NCBI RefSeq assembly: GCF_000359125.1
Contig: NZ_CAAF010000028.1
Span: forward strand, 62,001 to 126,000
DNA length: 64,000 nucleotides
Origin: Mesorhizobium sp. STM 4661
Lineage (GTDB): Bacteria > Pseudomonadota > Alphaproteobacteria > Rhizobiales > Rhizobiaceae
Direction: 5' to 3'
Shown here: one piece after another, positions 27,518 to 38,134 of the stretch
How positions within the stretch are numbered: position 1 is the stretch's first letter
Layout: each line of letters starts with the position of its first letter
Position numbers and translations under genes: made by a program
Notes under the pieces: generated by a model
Seen by the model: the letters and a program-made list of their open reading frames with translations, nothing else
Told to the model about the DNA's origin: nothing
The model's database searches: none

Positions 27518-27670
27518 GCGGATTTCACACCCTGCGAAGGTTTACAATCGGCTTTCTGTTAGGCGGTCTTGGTGATCCGTGCAACCGCAGCCCAAGGGGA
27601 TCGCTTCAGGTTCGCGCTGCCCCCCTGCTTTTCCGGCGTTGGTGGTTGGCGAAAGCCGACGCGACATCCG

Positions 27671-27851
27671 ATCTCCCCCCTTGCGGGGGAGATGTCCGGC
27701 AGGACAGAGGGGGGTGTGAAGGAATGCCAACTTCGACTTAACCCGTTCCGAAGCGGGAACAGCCTGAGGACGTGGCTGTAATTGGCGGGCAAGTCGGAGG
27801 GACAGCACCCCCCTCTGCCCTGCCGGGCATCTCCCCCGCAAGGGGGGAGAT
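27671..27851. repeat. Pair of inverted 47-base repeats between murA and the DUF2948 gene
   Basis: 27671-27717 and 27805-27851 are inverse copies that match at 44 of 47 positions by eye, separated by 87 bases. Each arm contains a small hairpin of its own (CTCCCC...GGGGAG). They resemble mosaic intergenic elements of Mesorhizobium. The intervening segment has no supported gene. Confidence 0.8.
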
Positions 27852-27870
27852 CGGCAGCTTCGCCGATTGC

Positions 27871-29163
<1,293 letters not shown>

Positions 29164-29321
29164 GGAAGAGATGTCCCCTCGGCCAAAGGCCGGTTTTCTA
29201 TCGGTTGAGTCTGTCCTGTCTAGACCATTTGGTCCGCCCCGCCGGCCCGTCTAGACCATTGGCCGGCTTGGTTCAAGAAATAGGATTTCTTGGCACGCGG
29301 GCCAAGTCTGTTGATATTAAG

Positions 29322-29516
29322 TCAATCCTTTTGCATTTCCCTTAATGGGCCGAGCCCGTCCGGCCGCTGGTCGGGCTCGCCTGTGCGCCGCGAGCGCGTC
29401 TGCGCCTTGCGCTTCTGCAGATTGGCGCGCAACTGCTCGGCGAGCCGGCTCTTGCGGTCCGTGCCAGGCTTTTTCGGCAAACCGTCGGCTTTTGGTGGAA
29501 TTGTCGTGTCGTTCAT
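29322..29516 (-). CDS. Small conserved hypothetical protein
   Basis: A 64-residue, very basic, hydrophilic protein (KSRLAEQLRANLQKRKAQTRS then RRTGEPDQRPDG) starting MNDTTIPPKAD. Proteins of this form (LADQLRANLQRRKAQAR) are common as short downstream genes in Rhizobiales. No function is known; the basic helix could bind nucleic acid, which is speculation. It lies 158 bases upstream of murA on the same strand. Confidence 0.7.
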   Translation of the reverse strand: MNDTTIPPKADGLPKKPGTDRKSRLAEQLRANLQKRKAQTRSRRTGEPDQRPDGLGPLREMQKD

Positions 29517-29676
29517 CGTCCCGTCCCGGCTGGCGACTAGCCAGCCCGAGAGTCAGGCATAGCCAACATTGTGGCGCCGCCATGTCCTGGAAAGCCGTCC
29601 GAAGCCGGCTTCCACACATACTCGCTCTTGGCCTTGCGCTTGCCGGTTCGATATGGCAGAAGCCCCGCCATCGGCG

Positions 29677-29751
<75 letters not shown>

Positions 29752-29788
29752 GCCTCCGCTAGATCACTAGAACGGCAACACCCACCCC

Positions 29789-30562
29789 CTACGCCACCGA
29801 CCACCCCCCATCCACCAGCACATTCGCCCCAGTGATCATCGACGCCGCCGGCGAGGCAAGGAACACCACCGTCCCCGCGACGTCGATCGGGTCGCCGATG
29901 CGGCCGAGCGGGATATGCCCCAGCACATGCGCGTGAAAATCCGGATCGGCGAGCGAGGGCCTTGTGCCGTCGGTCCAGATGAAGGTCGGCGCCACGCTGT
30001 TGACGGCGATCTTGTGCTGCGCCCATTCGGCGGCGAGGCAGCGGGTGAGGTGGTTTATCGCCGCCTTGGTCATGCAGTAGATGGCTTCGCCCTTGAGCGT
30101 CACGGTGCCGGCCTGCGAACTGATGTTGATGATGCGCCCGGATTTCTGCGCGATCATCAGTTTGGCCACCGCCTGTGTAGTGAAGAACGTGCCCTTGAGG
30201 TTGACGTTCACGGTGAGGTCGAAATCCTCTTCGGTCACGTTTTCCGCCAGGTTTTCCGGCCCGAGCCCGACATTGTTGACCAGAACGTCGATGCGCCCGA
30301 AGGCGGCGTGCGCCTCGGCGACAGCCTTTCGCACCGTGGCGAGATCGGTCAAATCCATTTGCACCGCCAGCGCTCGGCGGCCCATGCGCTCGATCTCGGT
30401 GAGAAGGTCCGCCCCGTCGGCGGCACTGCGCACGCCGACGATCATGTCGGCGCCGGAACCTGCGCAGGCGAGCGCGCAGGCCCGCCCGATGCCGCGCGAG
30501 GCTCCGGTGACCAGCACCACCTTGCCGGCCAGATCGAATCTCGGCGTGAACGCGTTCGTCAT
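29789..30562 (-). CDS. SDR family oxidoreductase
   Basis: A 257-residue classical short-chain dehydrogenase: cofactor loop TGASRGIG, NNVG, catalytic Ser (NISSQAG) and YCMTK for the Tyr/Lys pair. The substrate cannot be told, though relatives act on sugars or 3-oxoacyl compounds. No operon partner; it is convergent with tRNA-Thr and ends 37 bases away. Confidence 0.88.
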   Translation of the reverse strand: MTNAFTPRFDLAGKVVLVTGASRGIGRACALACAGSGADMIVGVRSAADGADLLTEIERMGRRALAVQMDLTDLATVRKAVAEAHAAFGRIDVLVNNVGLGPENLAENVTEEDFDLTVNVNLKGTFFTTQAVAKLMIAQKSGRIINISSQAGTVTLKGEAIYCMTKAAINHLTRCLAAEWAQHKIAVNSVAPTFIWTDGTRPSLADPDFHAHVLGHIPLGRIGDPIDVAGTVVFLASPAASMITGANVLVDGGWSVA

Positions 30563-30828
30563 CGCAACCTCCCCTGAATGCCTTGTCGGGCACGAAATGC
30601 CGCGGCAAGGATGGTACCTCTCCGCCGAATAGTATCTGGCTGAACTTTATCCGGTCACCGTTTGAAAGCCAGCCGGCGGCCGATCTCATGGCTCGCCGGC
30701 CCGCAAAGAACATCTCTTGTCCTGGGACTTGCCCACCAGCCGGCCATCATGATGCCATGTCCTTGCGGAAGATCGCCAATTGCGGGTTCCGGGGGGCGAT
30801 GCAGTTTGGGTGGGTAGCAGGAAAGCGC

Positions 30829-31191
30829 ATGCGCGTGGCGTTTGCCGCGGCGCTCGTGCTGTTCTGCTGTACGCTCGTCCCCGCCTTGGCCGAGAACCTC
30901 GACAACGTCCGCAAGGGCAGGAACGCGTTGCGATGAGGTTCCCGGCGCTTCGCCGAAAACAGCGAGTCCTGCCCGATACCGTGGCGCGCGGGAGGCGCCT
31001 GCGCGTCGGGCCAACGGCCAGTTCGGCTCGACAACGCCTTGCAGCGCCTCGACGCCAAGCAGGACGGTAACGAGGCGCGGGCCTTGCTGGCTGAATTGCA
31101 ATCTTTTCCGGGAACCAGCAGCAAGAAATTGCCGCCGCCAGCCGGTTTTGTTGGCAAACTGGGACCGTTCCCTGCTATTCCCGCCACCTGA
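30829..31191 (+). pseudogene. Secreted small protein gene interrupted by an in-frame TGA
   Basis: From the ATG at 30829 a clear signal peptide (MRVAFAAALVLFCCTLVPALA) is followed by ENLDNVRKGRNALR and a TGA at 30934-30936. The same frame then stays open for 85 codons to a TGA at 31189. It encodes coding-like sequence with LDNALQRLDAKQDGNEARAL and ends GFVGKLGPFPAIPAT. The continuing frame suggests one 120-residue exported protein broken by a nonsense mutation. Function unknown. Confidence 0.6.
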
Positions 31192-31275
31192 TGGATGTCG
31201 TCCAGAATTGCATAGCGGTTTTGGGGAGGCGACATGCATAAAAACCAAAGACTTAAAAGCAGTGGACGTTCCTGA

Positions 31276-32610
31276 ATGACCAATGTCGCCCTGACCGGGC
31301 TTGCCCGCGATCTCGCCAAGCGTGCCAGCGAAGGCCGCCCGGTGCGCATCGGCGTCATCGGCTCGGGCGAAATGGGTACCGATCTGGTGACGCAAGGCAT
31401 GCTGATGCCGGGCATTTCGATCTCGGCCATTTCGACTCGGCGCCCGCATACCGCGCGCGAGGCAATCCGCATCGCCTATGGCGACGAGGCGATGGCCGTC
31501 GAAGCGGACGCCGCATCGAAAGTCAGCGAGGCGATCGAGAACGGCAAGATCGCCATCACCTCGAACGAGATGCTGGTCACCAATCCGCTGATCGACGTGG
31601 TCATCGACGCTACGGGAAAACCTGGCGTCGCCGCCGATTTCGACCTGAAGGCGATGGAGCACGGCAAGCATCTGGTGATGATGAATGTCGAGGCCGACGT
31701 CACCATCGGCTGCTATCTCAAGCAGCAGGCCGACCGGCTCGGTGTCGTCTATTCGGTCGGCGCCGGCGATGAGCCGTCGAGCTGCATGGAACTGATCGAG
31801 TTCGCCGCCTCACTCGGCTACACCATCGTCTCGGCCGGCAAGGGCAAGAACAACCCGCTCAACCACGATGCCGTGCCCGACGACTATCGCGAGGAAGCGC
31901 TGCGCCGCAACATGAACCCGCGCATGCTGGTCGAGTTCGTCGACGGCTCGAAAACCATGGTCGAGATGTGCGCCATCGCCAACGCCACCGGGCTGGTGCC
32001 TGATATTGCCGGCATGCACGGCCCCAGGGCCGACCGCGATGAACTGGCCAAGGTGCTCATCCCGCGTGCCGACGGCGGTATCCTGTCCAGGAAAGGCGTC
32101 GTCGACTACACGATCGGCAAGGGCGTGGCGCCTGGCGTCTTCGTCATCGTCGAGGCGACGCATCCGCGCATCATCGAGCGCATGGACGATCTCCATATCG
32201 GCCATGGTCCCTATTACAGCTTCTTCCGGCCCTATCATCTGACCTCGCTGGAAGTGCCGCTGACCGCCGCGCGCATCGCGCTCTACGGCAAGCCGGACAT
32301 GGTGCCGCTGCCGAAGCCGGTTGCGGAAGTCTGCGCAGTGGCCAAGCGCGACCTTGCCGCCGGAGAGAATTTCGACGCCATCGGCGAGACCTGCTACCGC
32401 TCCTGGACCATGACCGTCGAAGAAGCCCGCGCCTACCGCGCGGTGCCGGTTGGTCTGCTCGAAGGCGGCAAGGTGCTGAAGCCGGTCAGGAAGGGCGAAT
32501 TGCTGACGGCGGACAATGCCGCACCCGACCGGACGACCAGGCTGTTCGCCTTGCGCCGGCTGCAGGACGAGATGCTGCATGGAGATTTGGGAAGTGAACG
32601 AGGCGCGTGA
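31276..32610 (+). CDS. Homoserine-dehydrogenase-like oxidoreductase with SAF domain
   Basis: A 444-residue NAD(P)-dependent enzyme. The N-terminal Rossmann domain (RIGVIGSGEMGTDLV near 24-38, then VVIDATGKPGVAADF) is followed by a homoserine-dehydrogenase-like catalytic region (GAGDEPSSCMELIEFA, AGKGKNNPLN). A C-terminal SAF-type segment (LPKPVAEVCAVAKRDLAAGE and VGLLEGGKVLKPVRKGELLT) ends it. Similar proteins take part in sugar-acid or branched sugar catabolism; the substrate is not evident. Its last 32 bases overlap a short VapB-like frame. Confidence 0.8.
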   Translation: MTNVALTGLARDLAKRASEGRPVRIGVIGSGEMGTDLVTQGMLMPGISISAISTRRPHTAREAIRIAYGDEAMAVEADAASKVSEAIENGKIAITSNEMLVTNPLIDVVIDATGKPGVAADFDLKAMEHGKHLVMMNVEADVTIGCYLKQQADRLGVVYSVGAGDEPSSCMELIEFAASLGYTIVSAGKGKNNPLNHDAVPDDYREEALRRNMNPRMLVEFVDGSKTMVEMCAIANATGLVPDIAGMHGPRADRDELAKVLIPRADGGILSRKGVVDYTIGKGVAPGVFVIVEATHPRIIERMDDLHIGHGPYYSFFRPYHLTSLEVPLTAARIALYGKPDMVPLPKPVAEVCAVAKRDLAAGENFDAIGETCYRSWTMTVEEARAYRAVPVGLLEGGKVLKPVRKGELLTADNAAPDRTTRLFALRRLQDEMLHGDLGSERGA

Positions 32611-32752
32611 ATCCGAATTGAAGCGGGAAAGTGGACGCATTCCTCTGGCCGAACGACTCGCAGCTATTGCCCACGATCTCAAATCCAGAGCGGGCAAGGA
32701 CGGACGGCCTGTGGCCAAGGATGAGATCGACGACATGTGGGGACATTCCTGA
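32579..32752 (+). pseudogene. VapB-like antitoxin remnant
   Basis: A 57-codon frame ending in IPLAERLAAIAHDLKSRAGK then GRPVAKDEIDDMWGHS. This is the C-terminal half of Rv0623-type VapB antitoxins (PLAERIxxIAxxL...MTKxEIDxMWGH). The N-terminal DNA-binding part is replaced by unrelated sequence overlapping the dehydrogenase gene, and no vapC follows. It is probably a leftover of a deleted toxin-antitoxin pair, though the short peptide could still be made. Confidence 0.55.
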
Positions 32753-32773
32753 TGTCTTGCGACCTCGGTTAGC

Positions 32774-33589
32774 CTACTTCCCCAGTTCGATCGACCTTAG
32801 CCGCGCTGCCTCCACCGCTTCGGTCAGCAGATTTGTCAGCCGCTCCTCGCCCATCAGCACCGCAAGCGCGGCGGCTGTCGTGCCGTTGGGGCTGGTGACC
32901 TGCTGGCGCAGCACGCCCGGCTCCTCGCCGCTTTCGGCGGCAAGCGAGGCGGCGCCGTAGACCGTCTGCATGGCCAAGAGCTTGGCGGTCGCCGTCGGCA
33001 GCCCGGCTTTCTCCGCGGCCACGGTCAGCGCTTCGATGAAATGGAAGACGTAGGCCGGGCCGGATCCGGACACGGCCGTCACGGCATCCATCAGGCCCTC
33101 GTCGTCGATGTCGGCCACCGCGCCGCTCGCCGAAAGCAGATCGGCGACGAAACGCTTGGTATCGTCGGAGACAAGCCTGTTGGAAAACACCACCATCATG
33201 CCCTTGCCGATCGCCGCCGGCGTGTTGGGCATGCAGCGGATGATCGGCGCGCGATTGCCCAATATGTCCTCGAAAGTGGCGACCGGGGTTCCGGCGGCGA
33301 TGCTGACGAAGGTGGTGCGGCCGTCACCGAGGCGCTTGTAGGCGGCGGTCACGTCGCGGATCACCTGCGGTTTCACGGCAATGACGACAAGCGCCGGCAC
33401 CGCATCCGCCGGAATGCCGCCGGCGTCCGCCGCCGCGCCGCAACCGACCGCTTCGGCGCGCTTGCGCAATTCGGCATTGGGTTCGACCACGAAAACCGCC
33501 GCAGGTGCGAGCTTGCCGGACTTCAGCCAACCCGACAGCATGGCGTAGCCCATATTGCCGCAACCGGCGAGAACAAGCCTGATCGCCAT
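32774..33589 (-). CDS. proC: Pyrroline-5-carboxylate reductase
   Basis: A 271-residue enzyme making proline from pyrroline-5-carboxylate with NAD(P)H. Cofactor motif LVLAGCGNMGYAMLSGW at the N-terminus, VIAVKPQ, RCMPNTPAAIG, and the family signature DAVTAVSGSGPAYVFHFIEAL. Ends 21 bases from the VapB remnant, convergent. A RIME-like palindrome lies just upstream near 33603-33650. Confidence 0.96.
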   Translation of the reverse strand: MAIRLVLAGCGNMGYAMLSGWLKSGKLAPAAVFVVEPNAELRKRAEAVGCGAAADAGGIPADAVPALVVIAVKPQVIRDVTAAYKRLGDGRTTFVSIAAGTPVATFEDILGNRAPIIRCMPNTPAAIGKGMMVVFSNRLVSDDTKRFVADLLSASGAVADIDDEGLMDAVTAVSGSGPAYVFHFIEALTVAAEKAGLPTATAKLLAMQTVYGAASLAAESGEEPGVLRQQVTSPNGTTAAALAVLMGEERLTNLLTEAVEAARLRSIELGK

Positions 33590-33698
33590 GGAAATCCTCC
33601 GCTAGAGCATGACCCCGGAAGCCGGATACGGTTCCGGAAGGAGCGGCTCTCCATAGACGCTCGCGGCGTAGCGGGAAAGCCCCTTGGGATGGGGCTAA

Positions 33699-35018
33699 TC
33701 AGGACTGACGGCGAACCGCGAGCGGCCGCAGCGACACTTGCCTGAGGCCAAGCACGCCAAAGACGAAAAACATCCAGACCGGATCGGCGCGGCGGAAGAA
33801 GAAGCTTTCGAGGAAGGCATTCAACGCGGTGAACAGCACCACCATCATGAAGAAGTCGCCGAGATAGATATTCTCCTTGCGCAAGGGAATGCGCATGTAG
33901 TCGCGCAGCGGCGCGATCAGGAAGGTGTACACCGCCACGCACAGCGCCGGAATGCCCATCAGCACGGCGATGTCGAGATAGCCGTCATGGCCGTGCACGA
34001 TGGTTCTGATATCCCAGGGCCGGTCGAAGGGCTGGTCCTGGTTCAGGAGCAGCGGCGTGCCCCAGAAGCTCTCATAGCCATAGCCGGTCCACGGCCGCTT
34101 CGCCAGCATGTCGCCGGCGAACTCCCATAGCGTCGTGCGACCGGTGAAGGTCATGTCCGGGAAATAGATCGACGCCAGATATTTTACCGGCGGCAGGAAG
34201 ACGATGCCGAGCGTGCCCACCGCCGTGGCGATGATTGCCAGCGCAAACAGGACCGGTGTGCCGAGCCTCATGCCGATGAGGCTCGGCAGCACGACGATCA
34301 GGATCGAGAGCGGCACCAGTCCGGCGGTCGTCTTGGATCCCGTGTGGAACACGAAGACCATGGCCGCGCAGAAGATTGCAGCGCCCCATAGCCGCTGCCC
34401 GCGCCGGTAGAGGTACAGGCCGGCGAAGCTGAAGCAGGCCATGATCGGCCCGGCGACGTTCTTGTGGGTGAAGACGCCGCGCCACAGGCCGGCATGTTCA
34501 GGCTCCTGCGAATCGGCGGTGTGCAGTGCCTCGTTTGGAAAGACGATGAGCCCGACATAGGAGAGCCCCATGACGACGACGATGGTGAAGATGATGACTT
34601 TCGAGAACGCCTCCGCGTCGCGCGGAAGCGCCAGGATCGTCGCCATCGTCATAATGCCGATCAGCGTAAAGAAAGCAGCGCGCATCGCCGACGGCGGGTC
34701 GGTCGCCATCACCACCGACAGCATGAAGAAACCCAGCATCAACAGCCAGGACGGGCTGAGCAGCGAACGCACCACGCGTGGGTCGGCGAACGCCATCAGC
34801 GAGAAGATCGAGATCGCGCCAAGCGAGCCGAAGCCGAGCTGGTTGACGATGTCGCCACCATCGCCGGTCAATTCGGCGCCGGCCGGCTGGAAAGGCCGGA
34901 ACGATACCAGGATGACGGTGAACAGCAGCGCGGCGATAGCCGTCGCGACGCCGTCGCGCGTGAAGGCAGCGCTGAGCGGCGCCCGCTCAGTTCTTCTCAG
35001 GCTGGCGGTACTGCTCAT
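33699..35018 (-). CDS. O-antigen ligase/ExoQ-like polysaccharide polymerase
   Basis: Polytopic membrane protein of about 440 residues with roughly eleven hydrophobic segments and the O-antigen-ligase/Wzy signature GVFTHKNVAGPIMACF in the centre. A large periplasmic loop (TGYGYESFWGT, HGHDGYLDIAVLMG) precedes the last helices. It resembles ExoQ of succinoglycan synthesis, which polymerises repeat units. The ATG at 35018 is preferred; 35024 and 35039 are in frame. The start overlaps the end of the glycosyltransferase gene by about 32 bases, so they are coupled. Confidence 0.85.
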   Translation of the reverse strand: MSSTASLRRTERAPLSAAFTRDGVATAIAALLFTVILVSFRPFQPAGAELTGDGGDIVNQLGFGSLGAISIFSLMAFADPRVVRSLLSPSWLLMLGFFMLSVVMATDPPSAMRAAFFTLIGIMTMATILALPRDAEAFSKVIIFTIVVVMGLSYVGLIVFPNEALHTADSQEPEHAGLWRGVFTHKNVAGPIMACFSFAGLYLYRRGQRLWGAAIFCAAMVFVFHTGSKTTAGLVPLSILIVVLPSLIGMRLGTPVLFALAIIATAVGTLGIVFLPPVKYLASIYFPDMTFTGRTTLWEFAGDMLAKRPWTGYGYESFWGTPLLLNQDQPFDRPWDIRTIVHGHDGYLDIAVLMGIPALCVAVYTFLIAPLRDYMRIPLRKENIYLGDFFMMVVLFTALNAFLESFFFRRADPVWMFFVFGVLGLRQVSLRPLAVRRQS

Positions 35019-35985
35019 TGGCATATCCGAATTCGGCAAGCACGCGGCCGAGCGCTACATGGATGGGATACAACGCAATCGCCAGCGATCCCGTCTGCGC
35101 CAGCCTGATCGCGCCGCGAAACGGCGAGGCGGCAAGCAGCGCCAGGCTCTTCAGAAACACCTTGGCGCCGGCGAATGGCGTGCCGGCCCGCTTCTTCTTC
35201 TCGACCAGTGTCGAGATGACGCCGTTGCGCAGGCTGCGGGCGCGGATCCAGTCGGCCTCGACGCGCCGGGCCGGCACGCTTTCCCTGACTTTCGCCTCGG
35301 CGCACCAGCCAAGCACGAAACCCCTTTGCGCTGCACGGCTCAGGAAATCGGAATCGCCGCCGCCCATGAAGTTGAATTTCAGGTCGAGGAAGGGTGGGCC
35401 CATGGCGGTGAGCACGTTGCGGCCGACCAGGAGATTGCCCGACGAATAGAGCGCGGGCACACGCCCGGTTTCCCGGTAGGGTGGTGCAAAGACCGGATGC
35501 GCAGCCCATCTCGCATGGGCCGCCTCGGCAAACACGGGTATTTGCGGGCCGCCGACGATGTCGGCGCCGAGCGCCTCGGCCGCCTTGCACATGCGCTCCA
35601 GCCATTGCGGATCGGCGATCTCGTCGTCGTCGATGACCAGGAGGTGCCTAAAAGCAGGGAAATGCAGGATCGCCGTCTGCCAGCCGGCATTGTAGGCGCT
35701 GCAATTGCCGCGCTCATGCGCGACGATCACCATGCCTGATATCTCGCCGCGCTCGAACAGCGGCAGCGCCGCCTTGGCGCCGGCGCGCGCCTCCGTTTCA
35801 TTCTCCATGACGATGACGGCGAAGCGTCTGCCGGTTTCCTGGGCCTTGAGCGATGCCAGCGTCGCCAACAGCTGCTGCGGCCGTTTGAAGGTCGGCAGCG
35901 TGACGACGGCCTCGACGGCCTCCGCGGCAAGTTTTGGAGACCGCCCCGCGATCGATACCGAACCGTCCGATGGCGAAGGGATCAT
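34987..35985 (-). CDS. Glycosyltransferase family 2 (ExoU-like)
   Basis: A 332-residue GT-A enzyme: VVTLPTFKRPQQLLATLASL at the N-terminus, DxD-type HLLVIDDDEIADPQWLERM, GGPQIPVF, and GGGDSDFLSRAAQRG as the acceptor-site ED-like motif. It would add a sugar to a lipid-linked repeat unit, as ExoU does. Transcribed into the polymerase gene. Sugar specificity not predictable. Confidence 0.85.
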   Translation of the reverse strand: MIPSPSDGSVSIAGRSPKLAAEAVEAVVTLPTFKRPQQLLATLASLKAQETGRRFAVIVMENETEARAGAKAALPLFERGEISGMVIVAHERGNCSAYNAGWQTAILHFPAFRHLLVIDDDEIADPQWLERMCKAAEALGADIVGGPQIPVFAEAAHARWAAHPVFAPPYRETGRVPALYSSGNLLVGRNVLTAMGPPFLDLKFNFMGGGDSDFLSRAAQRGFVLGWCAEAKVRESVPARRVEADWIRARSLRNGVISTLVEKKKRAGTPFAGAKVFLKSLALLAASPFRGAIRLAQTGSLAIALYPIHVALGRVLAEFGYANEQYRQPEKN

Positions 35986-36158
35986 CCGTGTCCAGCCCAG
36001 AAGGTGAGTTTGGCTCTCGATAGCACCGCGATGATAACGTTTCGTTAATCACCTTTCGTGGACGGGCAGGCAAAACTCGTGGCCATCAACCTTCGATTGT
36101 TGCCGTTTAATCAACGCTTCACCCCGCTTTGCTAGCTGCATCGGACAGGATAGGTGAG

Positions 36159-37331
36159 ATGCATCTGCTGTTCGCCACATCGATCGTGCCCGACGGTGCT
36201 CTTGCCTCGGGCTATGAGATTGCCAACGCCGCGATCATCGCTGCTTTGCGGCGCGCCGGCGCGCGCGTCACCGTGATCGGCTTCACCTGGCCGGGCAAGC
36301 CGGCGAGCGATCCGCAAAACACCATCGTGCTCGGCGCCGTCGATGTCCGCACCGAAAGTGCATCATCGCTGCAGAAGCTCGCCTGGGTTGCAAGGGCGAT
36401 GCTTTCCGGCCTCACTTTCGCGTCGGTCAAGTTGCGCGTCGTTTCCGACAGCGAGGTCCGCGCCGCCATAGAGCGCGCCGGCCCCTTCGACGGTTATGTC
36501 CTGAATTCAGTGCAGTTCGCCGGCGCCTTCGAAAGGCTCTTCGACGACCGGCCATCGATCTTCGTCGCCCACAATGTCGAACATCGCTCGGCTCGGGAGA
36601 ACGCCGCGGCCGCGGGCAGTATTCTCCAGCGCCTGTTGTTTCGACGCGAGGCGAAGCTGCTCGAGGCGGTGGAAGAGCGGCTCTGCAGCCGGGCGCGCTT
36701 CGTCTTCACCTTGGCCGACGAGGATCGCTCGGCACTCGGCGTCGCTTCCGATGACCGCTCGGCGGTACTGCCGCTGGTGACGCGCAGTGAGGCGCCGAAG
36801 CAACGGACCCAGCGCCGCATCGACTGCGACGCGGCGCTGATCGGCACCTGGACCTGGCAGCCGAACCGAATCGGCCTCGACTGGTTCCTGGAAAAGGTGG
36901 TGCCGCATCTAAAGGCTGATTTCCGGATCAGGATCGCCGGCAGTGTGCCATCGGGCGTCACCTCGACGCATCCGGGCGTCGAATTTGTCGGGCGTGTGCC
37001 GGACGCGCAGGCTTTCGTGCGCGGCGCCGCCGTCATTCCGCTGATCAGCACGGCCGGCAGCGGCGTCCAGCTCAAGACCATCGAGACCTTCGAGCTCGGC
37101 CTGCCATCCGTCGCCACCAGCCATTCGCTGCGCGGCATCGATCATCGCCCGGCCAATTGCGTCGTCACCGATGATCCGCTTGCCTTTGCCGCCGCGCTCG
37201 CAGCCGCGGCCGCCGATGTCAGGGATGTCGATGGCAGCGCCTTCCATCGCCGCCAGGTGAAAGCGCTCGATGCCGCGATCAGGCTCGGCCTGGCGAAGCT
37301 CAACCCCGTCAGGCAGGAGGCGTTTGCATGA
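36159..37331 (+). CDS. Glycosyltransferase, GT-B type
   Basis: A 390-residue GT4/GT1-like enzyme starting MHLLFATSIVPDGALASGYEI (ATG at 36159, preceded by AGGTGAG). The N-terminal domain carries VAHNVEHRSARENA. The C-terminal nucleotide-sugar domain has GTWTWQPNRIGLDWFLEKV, RIAGSVP, VEFVGRVPD and PLISTAGSGVQLKTIETFELGLP, the usual E..E motif region. Overlaps the next gene by ATGA. Role: polysaccharide assembly, donor unknown. Confidence 0.85.
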   Translation: MHLLFATSIVPDGALASGYEIANAAIIAALRRAGARVTVIGFTWPGKPASDPQNTIVLGAVDVRTESASSLQKLAWVARAMLSGLTFASVKLRVVSDSEVRAAIERAGPFDGYVLNSVQFAGAFERLFDDRPSIFVAHNVEHRSARENAAAAGSILQRLLFRREAKLLEAVEERLCSRARFVFTLADEDRSALGVASDDRSAVLPLVTRSEAPKQRTQRRIDCDAALIGTWTWQPNRIGLDWFLEKVVPHLKADFRIRIAGSVPSGVTSTHPGVEFVGRVPDAQAFVRGAAVIPLISTAGSGVQLKTIETFELGLPSVATSHSLRGIDHRPANCVVTDDPLAFAAALAAAAADVRDVDGSAFHRRQVKALDAAIRLGLAKLNPVRQEAFA

Positions 37332-38134
37332 ACATGCATACTGCCCACGCCGCCTTTGGGGTCGACAGTTTGAAGACGATCCTCGGCATCTCGGTCCTCG
37401 CCATCCGTTGGGACGACGCGATCGCCCTGCTGACCCGGTTGATCGCGGAGCGGCGCTTCACCAAGATAAGCTTTCTCAACGCCCACAACGCCAACATCGC
37501 CAGTGTGGATCCGGTGTTCGCCGAAGCGCTCGACGATTTTTTGATCCTGCCCGATGGCGTCGGCGTCGACATGGCGGCGAAATTGCTCTACGGCGCGCCG
37601 TTTCCCGACAATCTCAACGGCACCGATTTCATCCCGGCTTTCCTGCAGGCATCCACCAGGCCGCTCACCGTGGGGCTGCTCGGCGCAACGCGCGTCAATG
37701 CCGAGGCTGCATCGACCAGACTGGCCGCACTTGCGGTGCAGCACAGATTCGTCGTCATTCACGACGGCTATTTCCCGCCAGCCGAAGAGCCGGCAATCAT
37801 CGATCGGATCGCCAAACTGCATCCGGACGTGCTGCTCGTCGCCATGGGCGTGCCACGCCAGGAATTGTGGATCGCCCGCCACATCGATGCGCGTCACTGT
37901 ACATTGCCGATCGCCGTCGGCGCGCTGCTCGATTTCCTCAGCGGCACGGTGCCGCGGGCGCCGCTGTGGATGCGCCAGCTCAGGCTCGAATGGCTGTTTC
38001 GGCTGTGGATCGAACCGGGTCGCCTCTGGCGCCGCTACGTGGTCGGCAACCCTGTGTTCCTGTTGCGCGTCCTGCGTCAGAAACTGTTTGGCAAGCCTGA
38101 AGCTGCCGGAGCAAACCCCGGGGCAAGCCATTGA
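37328..38134 (+). CDS. WecG/TagA/CpsF family glycosyltransferase
   Basis: A 268-residue enzyme with FLNAHNANIASVDPVF, LPDGVGVDMAAKLL and TDFIPAFL near the N-terminus, and GVPRQELWIARH and GALLDFLSG further on. These are hallmarks of the WecG/TagA/CpsF family, which transfers an N-acetylmannosamine-type or related sugar to a lipid-linked primer. Starts on the previous stop (ATGA) and overlaps the following gene by four bases. Confidence 0.92.
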   Translation: MNMHTAHAAFGVDSLKTILGISVLAIRWDDAIALLTRLIAERRFTKISFLNAHNANIASVDPVFAEALDDFLILPDGVGVDMAAKLLYGAPFPDNLNGTDFIPAFLQASTRPLTVGLLGATRVNAEAASTRLAALAVQHRFVVIHDGYFPPAEEPAIIDRIAKLHPDVLLVAMGVPRQELWIARHIDARHCTLPIAVGALLDFLSGTVPRAPLWMRQLRLEWLFRLWIEPGRLWRRYVVGNPVFLLRVLRQKLFGKPEAAGANPGASH

